From: Saturnia japonica
Taxonomy: Eukaryota > Arthropoda > Insecta > Lepidoptera > Saturniidae
Assembly (NCBI GenBank): GCA_033032175.1
Contig: CM065318.1
Span: 8,494,001-8,558,000, forward strand
Length of the DNA: 64,000 bases
Reading direction: 5' to 3'
Shown: one piece after another, positions 12,563 to 25,730 of the stretch
How positions within the stretch are numbered: position 1 is the first letter of the stretch
Layout of the letters: each line of letters starts with the position of its first letter
The notes under the pieces: generated by a model
What the model was told of the DNA's origin: nothing
Databases searched by the model: none
The model's input: the letters and a program-made list of their open reading frames with translations, nothing else
Made by a program: the position numbers and the translations under genes

Positions 12563-13075
12563 AACTAGCTGTTCCCACGGCTGCGCTCGCGTAGACTACA
12601 GAATGCCATCGATAAAATAATTTAAATTAAACACATGCGCGTTTATTTTAAAAATATAAATTATTTTTGAGCGTTATCCTTACAAGATAGATATATGTTC
12701 CTGCTGACTTGTTTGTAGGACTTTTTAATTTTTAAAATTATGGAGTACATTAATTTGAAATATCTCTCACGATTAACTCTCCGTAAGCCATATAAGTCGC
12801 TCGAATTGTTTCACCGTGACTAATATTTATTTATTTTTGCGCGCAACTCTAATTCTTTTTCTAAAATAAAAGTAGCCTAAGTTACTTCTTATAACAATAG
12901 TTACGAACCAGTGAAAGTCCCGTCAAAATCGGTCCAAGCAACAAGCAGACAGACAGACAAAAAATTAAAAATTGGTGTTTTAAGTACCATATATACTTTC
13001 ATATGTATTTAGTAAAAAGCTGTTATTTTATCTTTACAAACAGACACTTCTATTTTATTAATTGTATAAAAATCC
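12563..13075 (+). repeat. LINE-type 3' end, family A copy
   Basis: Opens CTAGCTGTTCCCACGGCTGC and contains AGAATGCCAT, then CCAGTGAAAGTCCCGTCAAA. It closes with CATATGTATTTAGTAAAAAG and TTATTAATTGTA. The same order is seen at 21535-22050, with partial copies at 35938-36180 and 56288-56850. This is a common lepidopteran interspersed repeat; no reading frame of note. Confidence 0.65.
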
Positions 13076-13118
13076 GCCACCTTTTTACGAGTCTTTAATG
13101 GTTCATTTTATAATGTAA

Positions 13119-13735
13119 CTAGCTGTGCCCCACGATTTCACCCGTTTTAATTTTAACCAACAAACACCACGCCGCCAACGCTCCCGTGTGGCCTATCATA
13201 ATTGTTCTTCCCGCAAGTACAAATTATTTTAAGGTTTCATTAAAACCTAAATTATGACGTGTCCAAATAACAAGTTATAAAGAACAAAATTTAACTTCCT
13301 AAAATTGTCTTTATGATGAAGTAACTTTGTTCGTATGGATTAATATGCGATGCCTAAAAATAATTTTCATAAATTACTTTTTAATTTTAAACAAATCTTT
13401 GTCACAAAATAACTTATTGTGGCTTATGTATAATTGATAAGCTTATTATGATATCGCTGACTTTTTTTAGATATACTAAGAGCCAATATTATTGTAGAAC
13501 ATTGTATTTTCGTATCATTAAATATTACGCCAGCGCACGCGGTTAAAACAGTTCGGGAGGGCCTCGACTTCCGATTCACGTTACAAAAAATAATATTTAA
13601 GGCTATCTGTTAGCTGTAGCCTAATCTCAAATAGCCTATACTATTCCTCGAGGGTCTGGCTATCATATACAAAAATAATTTTTCGAATCCAACTGGTAGT
13701 TCCACAGTTTAGAGTGTTTAAAAAAATAAACAAAC
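13119..13735 (+). repeat. LINE-type 3' end, family B copy
   Basis: Opens CTAGCTGTGCCCCACGATTT, includes CAACAAACACC and GGCCTATCATAATTGTTCT. It ends with a TTCGAATCCAACTGGTAGTT phrase and AGAGTGTTTAA. Related copies: 17880-18612 (inverted), 47627-47800 and 62905-63270, with a diverged relative at 28545-28765. Confidence 0.65.
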
Positions 13736-13739
13736 ATAA

Positions 13740-15835
13740 AAACTTTTCTTTTTTTTTGCGTTTGTCAGTTCTAATAAGAGTCTAAGCTACGGCATTAATT
13801 TCTTATCGAAAAAAGAAATACAAGAATTGTCGTACTACAATAAAAGAATTGTTAATACAAAACCGTTTATTGTTTTAAATACTATTTACGTTTCAAATAT
13901 TGGTTTGGTTAATTTTACCTGTAATAAATTACTTTTTTTGATATTTTATTCAAAAGTATATATTACCAATTATTTAAAAATACTGTCGAAACACTTTCCC
14001 CAGCGTCTTATAAAAAAATATGTTTTTTAAATTTTGAGCACGATGCGAAAGTGTCTGGCAGAATAATTAAAAATCACATAGCAGGATATATTTCCCTCGG
14101 GCAAAGAGAGCACGGCAAAACAATGCTTGCACTTTGAAATTAGCTCTAACCCCAGTACGTTCCTTGTAAACTGACAGAACCACATACAAATAATTAAGTA
14201 AGTAAGTAAGTAGCTGAGTATTAAGAAAACATTTTTTTAAATATTATGAAAAATGTTTCTTAAATAATTCATGAATGCACAGTCAGAATAGACATACGAC
14301 ATTTAGACAATTGGTTCCTTTTAAATAATAGGAGTAAGACATAATAGAATTAAAAAAACTTTAATCATTGATCAAAATGATGTATGAACCTATCTATACA
14401 ATTAATAAAATTGCAGAGTCTATTTGTAATGTCAAAATAACAGTTTTTTTTAGTGAATAAAAAATATATGTAAGTGTACTGAAATTTAACATTGGCGACT
14501 TAACCGTGTTTTTTGCTTTGTGAATGTATCTGAATCCTGAGACGCAGCGTGATACTCACGGTTAGCAGTCAGCCTTGCCTCACATTCACTACTTTTGATA
14601 GATCGTAAACTTATTTTTAGTGACTCGTTCAACAGGAACTCTTACTTGACGGTATTCCTCGATTTCCTGTGAACGAAAGGATCTCACTCTTTTCGTAGAG
14701 CAATGGAATTCTGAGATAATCCCGTTCACTTTCTATCAGGTAGCTTTAATTTAATTTAAATCTAAATTGTAACATAATAAATCATAAGCTCTTTGCGAAT
14801 ACTCAAGTATAATCATTGTAAAATTAACTGGTATTATATAGAGAGCATAAAAGCTGAGTCGTTTTGCAATACTTCAGGAAAACCCGAGTTTATTTATTAA
14901 TTTTATATTTATTCAACGTCATTGTCCAGTGAATAATGGAGCATTTTAGTATAATTTTGTGAAATTTTGATAGCTACCACAAAAACTCCAAACTATGCCA
15001 ATTTCTATTGAAAATTACGTGACGATAAAATAATTTGGATTAATTTCATATAGTTTCACTTCATTACACTCTTTATTTATTATAAAATATATAACAGTAT
15101 TACATATACATATATTCCATTTTTATATGTAAATAGCTATAAATTATATCATATATATTATGTAATATATAATTACAAATTAGTATATTATTTATAATCC
15201 ATACATATAAAAGTGCATCCTAAATGTACACTATAAAATACAATTATACCAAATTTCGTTCAAATTCGTGTTTCTTCGTGATTAACGTAAAAACTAACAG
15301 ATAGACAAGAATTTTCAAAAATTATCAAAATAATTTCTGTCCATGATTCTAAGCCCTCCCATAGTGTATTTTCTCAGATATCTTTAATATACCGATTTTA
15401 ACTCTTTGTTCTTTCATTTTAAGTATAATAATAATAATAACAGATGAGTACAATAAGTATATTTAGGTATCAATATCACGTTATGTTTGTATTGTTTGTA
15501 GGAAAATCGACAACTAATTGGCGTATTGTGTATTATTAAAGTTAATAAACTACTTTCCTTAGTTGCAAACTACACTTGTTCAGAACCTTCGAAAAGTTAG
15601 CAAGATTTCCTATTACCGCACCGCATTACCCCGGCTTTAACTTTATGTAGTTTGCAGAATCCCACAGTTTTATTTACTTACTACAACTACTAGGTATATA
15701 GTGAAGTGAGGTACATAGTTTTGTTACAAGTTTTGTAAAGAAACTGTCCTTCAACAAATTGTGTTGACATTCTTATAACATTTTTAAAAAAGCAAACAGC
15801 GGTACCGTTGTTCCTACTTTGGAGTTCGACCTCTT
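13740..15835. other. AT-rich intergenic stretch without recognised gene
   Basis: Contains a short (GTAA)n run at about 14194-14210 and TA-rich sequence around 15060-15210. The 67-codon frame at 13827-14030 has no family resemblance. Confidence 0.4.
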
Positions 15836-15839
15836 TTCG

Positions 15840-16560
15840 TATTTATATTATAAATGCGAAAGTAACTGTGTCTGCCTGTTACGTTATCATGCCTAAACCG
15901 CTGAACCAGTATTGATTAATTTTGGTATAGAGACAGATTGGACCTTGAAAAAGGACATAGGATACCTCTTGTCGTGAAAATAAAACTTTGAGGGACGCAA
16001 TAGGGGATGAAACTCTGAATGAAGAACCCATCAAACCAATTTTGATGAATTTTACTAAAGAGATATATTTTTCCTTGGAGAAGGACATAGCCTACCTTTT
16101 GTCGAAGATGAAAGTTTGTATGAAGAACACATCATTTCTCAAATTAAAGATATGAAAATATATATGTATTCTTTTAGTAAGAAAGAAGAGCTTTACGCGT
16201 TTTTGAAAAATCATCTCTCGAGGCGTACCTACCTTTCAATTATTGTTGAAGTTTTATTGGGACGGTTAATGTGTTTGATTCATTTTGGCATATAAATAAA
16301 ATACCATACACATAGCGATAAATTCATCACTGATTTTCTTTTGATTTGTCGCCTTCCGGGATCAGTCGATCTAAATAAATAAAATGATAGAGGTTTACCG
16401 CTGTGCGCACATCACGCAAAAGTTAGTTTTTTTTTGTTTTACTCCATATATACTTGGTCCTTATCTTAAAAAAAAGATTTATCACGAAGTTAAAAGAAAC
16501 AAATAGGCTACTCAAAATAATTATTCTACGCAAACGAAGTCACGGGCACCAGCTAGTAGT
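15840..16560 (-). repeat. LINE/SINE-like interspersed repeat, family C copy 1
   Basis: On the minus strand it starts CTAGCTGGTGCCCGTGACTT and ends near 15840 with a phrase whose plus-strand reading is ATAAATGCGAAAGTAACTGT. Between these is the TTGGACCTTGAAAAAGGACA phrase, shared with 19495-20300. Confidence 0.65.
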
Positions 16561-16754
16561 AAATAAAAAATAGGTACTCTTCGTTAGCTTTCCTAAATAA
16601 TGAATCATAATATTTATCAAAATATTTATTTATTTTATTTAATGATAGGTCTGATAAGAAAGCTCAAGTTCAATCGGAGTTTCTCTGCGTGATTGAATCA
16701 GAATAAGGAGATCCGCGGAAGAACTAAATTCAATGGTGACTTGCTATACTTAAG

Positions 16755-17352
16755 TGCTTAGTTAAGTGGCAGTGGACGGAGCACATCGCTCGTAGAACAG
16801 ATGGCCGAGTAGAGTTGTCAAGTGGCGGTCACCTACCGGAAAACGTAGTGGAATGTGGATCGAGGACCTAGTGAACGTTGCGGTAACCGGCAGGATGCAA
16901 GCATCGCAGGACCGGTCGTTGTGGCGATCATTGGGAGAGGTTAAAAGACCGGTGGACCATTTCAAGAATAAGGAAAGAACAAAATAAAGCGATGTTTCCA
17001 AAAAAATTAAGAAATTGAAGTGGAACTGGACTGGACACATCATGAGAACAAACAAAGGGAAATGGACGAAATACATCATGGAATGGTACTCAAGAAACGG
17101 GAAAAGACAAAGAGGACGTCAAATAAAGAGATGGGAAGATGACCTACCAATGGGATGAAGAAGATTAGCTCAAGATAGAAAAGCGTGGAGGGAACTAGGG
17201 GAAGCCTATGTCGGAGAGATAATCTGACAAACAAAGTGGTTGCTGAAAATATATGCACTAATTATTTACTTTAGTTTTTAAGTCATTTATTATTACTACA
17301 TAAGTTATGATACTTATGGTCAGCGAATAAAGGCTTTATCTATCTATCTATT
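16755..17352 (+). pseudogene. Two RTE-type LINE C-terminal tails in tandem
   Basis: The first tail (about 16762-16955) reads as the end of an RTE-clade reverse transcriptase ORF: WTEHIARRTDGR, then a TGRCGDHW-like block in shifted frames. Immediately after, 16985-17240 encodes a second, better preserved tail with the same architecture. It shows KWNWTGHIMRTNKGKW, then GKRQRGRQIKRWEDDL, then KAWRELGEAYVGEI. The second ends with AATAAAGGCTTTATCTATCT, that is, a short (TCTA)n instead of a poly-A. Both contain stops, so both are relics. The juxtaposition suggests one copy inserted beside or into another. Confidence 0.7.
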
Positions 17353-17879
17353 TCAGTATACGTCTTTTGGCTGAATGGATGGATGGATGAATTTATTCAA
17401 ACGACTATAGCTAGGACAGTAGTTAGATCTTATTCAAGGATTGAAGAATTGCTGACTTGTTTTCTAAATAGCCAACGAAATGCGTACTTACTTAATTATT
17501 CCTAAGTTTAATTGAAACCCTTAAACAACTGCGAGTATTTCAGACAAATAATAATATCTTTTTATATAAATAAAATATTTTGTAAATAACGTCAAGTAAG
17601 TTTTCTAAATAAAGGAAATAAAATAAATGACGTCAAGCTATATAAATTTAGTTAACTGACTCACTTACCTTTTTCCGCGTCACCTCACTTCGTTTACTAT
17701 TTCGAAATGTTTCCTGTGTTATATACAAAATTGGAGGACTTTATTATAGGGTTTTCCTATTTCTCTTAATTAATCCACTTTCGTAGGTTCACCATCAGCT
17801 TAATTTTTTTCTTTATCTAAACCATCATTTCACTTTAGTCCATATAAACTTAAATATAATTAACAATATAATAAAGCGG

Positions 17880-18612
17880 AAGAGTTTTTTGACTGTTTAG
17901 AAAAGCTAATCTCTGGAACTAGCAGTTGGATTCGAAAAATATTTTGGTATATATGATAGCCAGATCCACGACGAATGGTTTGGGCTATCTTACATTAGGC
18001 TACAACCTCTCGCTAGCCTTAAATATAGATTTTTGTTACGTAAGTCAGAAGTGAAAGTTCTCCCGAACTTATTTATCCGCATGCTTGGAGTAATTGATTA
18101 ATTATACGTAAATACAATGTTCTACAAAAATATTGATCCTTAGTATGTCTAAAAAAATCTGGGATACCATATGCTTATCTCTTATATATAAGCCCCAATA
18201 GAGTATTTTGTGACAAAAAATTGTTGAAAATTAAAAAGTTATTTATGAGCATTATTTCTAGGCATGGCATAGTAATCTTTACGAACAAAAGTTATTCATC
18301 ATAAAGACAATTTTATAAAGTTAAACTTTGCTCTTTATAGCATGTTATTTGGACACATACCTATTTTAGAATATAATCAAAAATTAAAACAATTTAACAC
18401 TTTGCTGACTTATAGTACTGTAGTAATTAACAAGGGTATATTCTTTAAAACCTCACACTAAGACTCTAAGAAACAGAGCAGTAACCATGAATGTCAAGCA
18501 ATCTGGAAAACTGTAGGTAGATACGGGACGTTGAGAACAATTATGATAGGCTACACGGGTGTTTGTCGTATTAAATTAACACAGGTGAAACCGTTGAGGA
18601 ACCAGCTAGTAG
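17880..18612 (-). repeat. LINE-type 3' end, family B copy (inverted)
   Basis: On the minus strand it opens CTAGCTGGTTCCTCAACGGT, then CGACAAACACC, CTATCATAATTGTTCTCAAC and finally the TTCGAATCCAACTGCTAGTT phrase. Order and wording match 13119-13735. Confidence 0.65.
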
Positions 18613-19489
18613 CATTATATAATAGATAAAATTACAAACTGGACACGCGTATACTGATACCTAAAATTTATAATCGCGTCAACATACAACGTAATTCATT
18701 ATTTTAAATCATAATCAGGATCGTTAGTATCAGGTATTTCGCGGACTTAATTTCCGCAACTCGATGTCTATGTGCTTCTATTTTACGTGATTGTGGCTGA
18801 GTTTAATAGTGCCGGCTCAATTCTTCAAGAAAGTGTACCAGTCGCCTGACGTTGCTAAATACCTCCGAAAGAATCCTTAGTGTGCCGAGGTATTTAACCC
18901 GGTATTTGACCAACTCTCTGCTTTCCAAGAGTACCTACTTCTGTGGCTGTCTCTTCTTCTCCCTTGCACGCTCGTCACAGGAGACTTTCAGTAAAACTTA
19001 GATTAAAAAGTAGTTTGTTTAATACTAGTGTCCTGTTAATGCTCCGATGATTACTCGTGTTTGATGTTTATTCAAGTGCAAGAAGACTTGGAAGGTCTTG
19101 GGGTTAACAAAAGCCAGTGATTCCCTGACTTGTTTCGTAAAAAAAATGTCAAAACTCATATCAGAAGTAAAAAAAAGGATTTTTATGTAACATGTATTTT
19201 TTCCTGATAGATATCTACTCGTAATTATTTTTAGAATACCGATCACGAATATAACATAAAATAATATTTTTGTATGTCTCTTTGTTTACGGATTTAATTT
19301 TAAAACGGCTTGATGGATGTTTATGAAATTTTGTATGCGGACAAACTTACATAAATTCTTATTTGTATTGTTAATAGTATCATTAAAAATAAAATCAGGA
19401 GACAAAATTAATTATGTACCTACTCAGTAATAAACGCTTGTGGAGCCGCAACACATCGCTAGTTACAAATTAGAAAAAAATATTACTTA

Positions 19490-20300
19490 AAATCCATACT
19501 AATGTTATAAATGCGAAAGTAACACTGTCTGTCTGTCTGTTACGTTTTCACGCCTAAACTGCTAAACCAATTTTGATCTATTTTGGTGTAGAGATAGATT
19601 GGACCTTGAGAAAGGATTTAGGGTTTTTTTTTGTAGCAAAAATAAAACTTTAAGGTTAGAAAATAGGGGATGAAAGTTTGTAAGAAGAAAATATGGGAAC
19701 ACCAAAGCGCATGCGCGGTAATTTCGGCTGCCACGCCAACCGGTTTGTTGATTTATTAAGCGCATGTACAGTAATTATGAAATGACATCGTTGTCAATGG
19801 CAACTGGTTTGTTTATATATTGACATTGAAATGTATTGTATGCCTATTACTTACCTATGAACTGATAGTCCAATATTATTTTTAAGATTGGCTGAAGTGT
19901 TTTCAGACTCTTTAACTACGCAGTACGGCATAATTGCTGTTTTATTTTATGATAGAAATATGATGTGGGCTGTCAATAGCGGCTCTCGGGAGTTTATATG
20001 TTCTAAGCGATATACCTATTGTAAACTATCATGATTAGACAGTTTTGCTACAAGTGAATTATTTCATTAGGTTGTTCCACATATGGTGAAAATAAAACTT
20101 GGGTGAAAGTTTGTATGACAAACCCGTGTTATGTCTCAAGTTAGGGATATTCATATTTATGCTTTTGGTAAGAAAGAAATAAAAAATAATTATTTGATGA
20201 AAATTTTACACGGGAAATACACGCCATTCCTCAGTAATCAATAATCAGTCCTCAATGTAAATAACTATTGAGTAACTAACTATAAACGTGCCGCGGGCAC
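19490..20300 (-). repeat. Interspersed repeat, family C copy 2
   Basis: Contains ATAAATGCGAAAGTAACACT at its left and the TTGGACCTTGAGAAAGGA phrase as in 15840-16560. The 3' part is diverged and may carry an additional insertion around 19690-20050. Confidence 0.5.
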
Positions 20301-21530
20301 AAACTCTGTTGTTTTCAAGTCCGGTGAATCTGTAAAAGCCTTCAGCGGCTTTAAGGCCCCTAAGGCTAACATTATAGGTAGTTATATAAAAAACCGCTAG
20401 TTTGTTATAAATGTCGAATTTTAATGAAGTAGGTATGACGTTAAATGAACGTTAATGAAGGATTGTGATTATGGGCAGATTCGTTTGCTGAAGTACCACC
20501 ACTGTAGAGTTTTCAGCCGTAAAACAACAGTACTTAAAATATTTTTGTATGTGTCGATCTAAACGATGTTGTTCGAAACATACGTACACTGATACGTAAA
20601 GCATTCCAACTTCCAACTGAATACTTAGGAATCCTTGACTGGATTATGACGAAACTGCACACTTCTTTGTGTTCGTTTATAGATGGTTACAGGCTAGTGA
20701 GCAAGCACATCATATCACATGGAATTTCATGCATAGGTATTTGCTACTTACATACACTAAATAAAAAACACTCAACGTTTGATACGAAATTTAAACCGTG
20801 GGTAGTAAGTAGTTCTGGCTTTTTTTTCAAATAAAATTGCTCAACATACCTTACCTTTTAATAATTGCCGAGAATTCCGTATACACGATGGTACTTATAG
20901 GTAGGTATTTTAAAAGTGTTGACGGACAAATATATAGCGATAAATATGAAATTTGCTTTTGATTAACTCTACCACAGAAACGTCTATTCAGCCTTGTTTT
21001 GATCACCAAAATGTTCACGATGAAAGTATCTAGAAGGAATATTTATTTTTTAACTTACAATTTAAAACTTTCATCTTTTATATTGTGTTAAGTATGTCTA
21101 ACTAAAAAAATTGCACCAAATACCTACCGCTCTTGTTATAATAAAATGTAATCAATTTTATTATCGTAGGAGCATCGTTGAGTCAAAAACCCTCGTAGTA
21201 TATAATTTTATGAATTAGGTACCTATATTGACTTTAAATGTACCTATTTAAAATTCATGGATAATAGTCAAATCACAGTTTTATCTACTATGCAACTATG
21301 AGGTACGTCAGCGAAGCGTAAGATTGTTGCTGATTGAAATGCGAATTGGTCCTTTTGTGCCTGTAGGGCACGGGATGAAAAACATCGGCCCTCTTCGGCG
21401 GCAGGCTAATTATAAACGGCTTTGAAAAAAGGGCTAATAAACTAGGCATCACTTGTTAATTACAATCACAATTGATAGGGTTGTCGCTACTTATTAGTGG
21501 CATATTTTAATTTAAATGTATCATTTTTAT
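20300..21530. other. Intergenic stretch without recognised gene
   Basis: No coding or structured element recognised. The small frame at 20646-20834 has no support. Confidence 0.4.
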
Positions 21531-21534
21531 TAAT

Positions 21535-22050
21535 TACTCGCTGTGCCCGTGACTTCGCTTACGTGGACTATAGAATGCCCACGCGAATCTTGCTCCCCCG
21601 TCTCCCGGCTATTTTAAAGACAAAAATGCTTATTGTGGGTGTTTCTTAGAAGATAGACTTATACTTTACTTTCCTTTTAATGTCTACAACTGTTTAGTAC
21701 TTTAATTGGCTATATCTCTTATGGTATACTCAGCGTAAGCTATTTAAGCGCCTGAATTGATTCGCCATGACCAGTTTATATTTATTTGTGCGAAGCCCTA
21801 ATTCTTTTTGTGAAATAAAAGTAGCCTTAGTTACTTTCTATAAATTCAGCTATTTACCAGTGAAAGTCCCGTCAAAATCGGTCCAACCGTTTCGGATATT
21901 ACCCGGAACAAACAGACAGAGAGGCAAAAATTTTAAAAATGGGTGTTTTGTTATAGTTATCGTATATACTTTCATATGCATTTAGTAAAAAGCTGTTATT
22001 TTGATATTACAAACAGACACTTTAATTTTATTAATTGTACAGAGTTACTT
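21535..22050 (+). repeat. LINE-type 3' end, family A copy
   Basis: CGCTGTGCCCGTGACTTCGC start, TTGCTCCCCCGTCTCCCGGC, CCAGTGAAAGTCCCGTCAAA, and the CATATGCATTTAGTAAAAAG close. Its first 120 bases are very like 56288-56400, its last 100 like 12960-13065. Confidence 0.7.
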
Positions 22051-22104
22051 ATTTTTTTGTTTATATCTTTACTTAAATACCCACAAAAATCACGCCTCTT
22101 TTCC

Positions 22105-22380
22105 AACTACCTCATTAGCCTAATGGTCCTAAGCGTGACTGCTATGATCGAGGTCCTGGGTTCGACTCCCAGGTCGAGCAAAGTGTGGGTTTTTCTATGA
22201 AATTAGTAGCAGCTCGGAATTTGGCTCCGAGCCCAATTAATGGCAATAGGCTCGCCTCCTATTACATGGGACCTAAAACATACCTGACGAACTGTGGGTG
22301 TACATTAATGTGCACCTCTGCCCAACCCTTTGGGGATAAAGGCGTGATTGTATATTATGTTATGCTTTCCCAACGGGGTA
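22105..22380 (+). repeat. tRNA-derived SINE (second family)
   Basis: The head resembles a tRNA: TTAGCCTAATGGTCCTAAGC (A-box region) and GGTCCTGGGTTCGACTCCC (B-box). The body contains GGCAATAGGCTCGCCTCCTA, TTACATGGGAC, GTACATTAATGTGCACCTCT and GGGGATAAAGGCGTGA. I recognise this as a widespread lepidopteran SINE body. The overlapping 85-109 codon frames are by-products of the repeat. Confidence 0.75.
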
Positions 22381-22992
22381 AAGGACGAGGCCTTTCACGT
22401 CCTTACATACTTCTTTCGCTTCTACAACATTCATCAATCTTTTTCATCTACACCCGTCAGTTTACTGACCTTTCTTCAGAACGTTCCCAATTTGATCGTA
22501 GATCGTCTGTCTAGGCCTTTCTCTTCCAACGTCCCCATTCATTTCTAATTAAGGGTTTATAATATTGAGATATACTAAAGTAGAAATATATAAATCAATA
22601 ATCATACCAACCGATTAAGTTATCCTATCACTCGTATTTGTGTTTAATTATGTATTACAAAATTAACATCCTTTCAATAATATTTTCGTAATAAAATCAT
22701 ATTGTCAGTTTTCTTATAACAAGACAACCCTATAATAACAGCAATGTGTCGTACGTACGCATTTACCTACATACCAGGCATTAATTAGAAAACATGACGA
22801 GACGGATGAAAAGAGCAACGCTAGCTTTTGAACTGGATGACTTTTGAGAGAAAGTTGCATTACATAATACTAAAGCATATATGAAGGAACCTACTCAGTT
22901 TGTTTAAAGAAACAAAAGAACGCCATTATAAAATTAATAAATTGTTAGTAAGTTGAAAACTAGTTATTGTGGTTTGATATACATATGTATAT

Positions 22993-23340
22993 ACTAGCTG
23001 GTGCCCGCTACTTCGTCTGCGCAGTATTAGTACTTCGAGTAGCTTATCCATCTACACAAACTTTCGCGTTTATAGGTAATATTAGTAGGATAAAGATCAA
23101 TTTGTTATTACGAAATGTGCATTAGAAATAAATTATCAATTTTTATTGAATTTATGGTTTACTATTTTGGCGATAATGGCTTGCACATAAAAGATAGATA
23201 TATGCTGTTGCGAGCTTTTTTGTAGGACTATTTAAGATAAACATTTCCATTGTACATTATATACGTGTAATCTAAATTTTTTTGCAGCGCACGCCAGAAT
23301 AGCTCGCATTTTATCCTACTTACTTGACACTTATCGTTAT
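22993..23340 (+). repeat. Interspersed repeat, family C copy 3
   Basis: Opens CTAGCTGGTGCCCGCTACTT followed by a CGTCTGCGCAGTATTAG phrase and a CTTTCGCGTTTATAGGTAAT phrase typical of this repeat group. It ends shortly before the DNA transposon at 23400. Confidence 0.55.
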
Positions 23341-23399
23341 ATTTTGGACAATTCACACAATATCTTTATAAATTATAGCCTATGTGTTATTTTGATGTA

Positions 23400-24698
23400 C
23401 AGGATGGGCCAGAAAGATTTGCGAATTTTACAAAATAATAAAAAAAAGCTACATACAATATACATACACATATGTATTTCAATTAAAATAGGACATCTGG
23501 GAAATTTATTTCTTAAAAATTACATCATTCAGATTTGCACCATCCTGCTGCAAACATTCCTCGAATCTGAACCTCAAATTGGTGGAAAATCGCTGACACA
23601 TTGCGCGAGGAATAGCTGCCATTTCTTCTCGGATATTTATCTTCAATTGGTTAATCGTGGATGAGTTATTGGAGTAGACTCTATTTTTCAGGTAAAATTC
23701 CGGTGGCGTTAGATCCGGACTTCTCGGTAGCCATTCAATGTCACCTCGGCGCGATATCAGTTTCCCAGCAAACATCTCGTTTACGGCCGCCAACGAAGCC
23801 TTAGATGTATGGCATGTCGCACCATCTTGTTGAAACCACGTCGCACGATTATATGCTTCAAATTGTTGCAGTTACGGAAAGAAAAAGTCCCTTAACATGT
23901 CTATGTATCGGTCGGAATTTACAGTGACCGATTGCCTTTGTTGATTTTCAAAGCAATAGGGTCCGATAATTCCGTGTGATAATATGGCCGCTCAAACGGT
24001 TACTTTCGGCGAATGCAGAGGCTTATGATGTTTTGCACGTGGGTTCTCTGCAGCTCAGTAACGGCAATTCTTTTTATTGACATGCCATTTTAAGTGAAAA
24101 TGGGCTTCGTCGGAGAACAGAATATTGTTGAAACTCTGAAAGCGTTCCAACATTCTTTCAACAAAAGCACGTCGTAAAATTGGGTCATTTGGCAGTAATT
24201 CCTGCACAAGTTGAATTTTATACGGGTGCAAATTCAAATCTTTCAACAAAATGCGACGCAAATATGTTCTAGACACCACAAGTTCATCTCATCGCTTGCG
24301 AGTCGATAAACCAGGATTACGTTGAACTGAAGCTCTAACTTGTTCAATTGTGTCTTCCGTTCTTGTTGACCTGGGGCGTCCCGCACGCTTCTGTATGAGA
24401 GTCGAACCCGTAGCTTCGAACTTTCTGACCCGCGATCGAATCACACTTTCCTTGGGAAACTGATTTACGTCATGTAATCCAAACTCACGCCGAAATAAAC
24501 GTCGAACAATAGTGCACTAATCGCCATTTATATAATTATGTTTAACGCAGAGTGCACGCTGCGTTCCGGTGAAGCGATCCATTGCGACTAAATTTCAGAG
24601 ATCCGAGCTTCTCATCCTCACCATCCGCGCAGCCCCCACTCATAAGGTTCAAACGCAAGACTTGTTTTTAAAATCGTACGCCTTTTTAGCCCACCCTA
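23400..24698 (-). mobile_element. Tc1/mariner-superfamily element, DD41-type, decayed
   Basis: Flanked by TA at 23398-23399 and 24699-24700. The left end is CAGGATGGGCCAGAAAG and the right end, read inward, TAGGGTGGGCTAAAAAGG: imperfect inverted repeats. Total length 1299 bp, almost the same as the 1303-bp sister element at 54263-55565. It carries one minus-strand transposase frame covering 83% of the element. Confidence 0.8.
23506..24582 (-). pseudogene. Transposase pseudogene of the DD41-type element
   Basis: One continuous frame of 359 codons runs from ATG at 24582 to the stop at 23506 with no net frameshift, but about five internal stops. These include TAG at 24517-24519 and TGA at 24289-24291 and 24055-24057, with further ones near 23992 and 23874. 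It aligns end to end with the 54379-55458 transposase: PRSTRTEDTIEQVRASVQ, LFSDEAHFHLKWHVNKKNC, WFQQDGATCHTS and SPDLTPPEF. The motif after the third acidic position lacks the usual WGYLK block, a small in-frame deletion. The third acidic residue is E here and D in the sister copy. Inactive relic. Confidence 0.85.
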
Positions 24699-25099
24699 TA
24701 AGCTATATTATTGTAATTTCATTAAAATCCATTTTATAGTTTTTGCGTGAAAGAGTAACAAACATCCATCCATACACACAACTTTATGCGTTTATAATAA
24801 AAGTAGGTTTATGTACCATCCCTTAGGCAGAGGCCTTTGCCCTGCAGTAGGACATTTACAGCTGTTATTATGTACGTACATGCATGAAAATAAAATTGCT
24901 TTTTTTATCATAAAAAACAAAGTATGTAAGTATTGGCTTTACTTCATTAAGTATCCTAATGCTTTAAATTCATTGGACAAATAAATGACTTGAATTTGCT
25001 AAAATAATGAGATCATTAGGTAACAGAAGAGGTGAACAGGTGTTTATCTAATAGTCTATGGAGATCATCTAACATTTGACATAAAATAAGCTAGTCTTA

Positions 25100-25335
25100 T
25101 TCTTCTTGTTTGAGTGCCGCAAAAAGCACTTGCCACTGTCAATGTTTTAAGCCATTATCCTATTTTCTAATATTCAAAGTGGAGTATTATAATAAGATGG
25201 TGGCCCCTTGCTAGAACTATCCAGAAAGTTTTTATGACATCTCAAAATGCATGTTTCCAGACTATATTTATAATCCACTTCACATATATGCAATAACCAA
25301 ACTATATCCCAAAAAATACCACCAATATTACATAA
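25100..25335 (+). repeat. Interspersed repeat, family E copy 1
   Basis: About 235 bp that align along their whole length with 49868-50108. Shared phrases in order: GCCGCAAAAAGCACTTG, AATATTCAAAGTGG, AGAACTATC, ATCTCAAAATGCATGTTTCC, TATTTATAATCCACTTCA and CCACCAATATT. No coding frame and no obvious terminal repeats. Lies about 400 bp beyond the Arp3 stop. Confidence 0.65.
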
Positions 25336-25730
25336 TATAGGGTCAAAGAACCCAAATTAATGAATTAAGCAAATTAAAATGCAATTAATTTTGTTGAAGA
25401 ATTTATTTTTGGTTAAAAGCTGGAATGCAAAATAAATGCTTAGTGTTTACAATAACTCCAGCTACAATTGAACAATAATCCTATTACCAATAAGCACTGA
25501 GCAAGTTTAATAAAATTATAAACAAACCATATTTTTATAGAACTTTCAATATTGTTTAAAGATAAATTGACTATTTTTATAATACCTTAGAATGATTTTA
25601 ATATAAGTAAATCTCAATATAAAATTAATCTTACACACAACATCAAGAAAATCATAATTAAGCTTAATATGTAAACAATATATGAATTTTTAATAAAATA
25701 AGATGAAATTAAAAAATTGTAACACATATA

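Noticed and set aside
22110..22180. tRNA-like sequence with good A- and B-box words
   Set aside because: No acceptor stem can be paired and it continues into a known-style SINE body, so it is a SINE head and not a tRNA gene.
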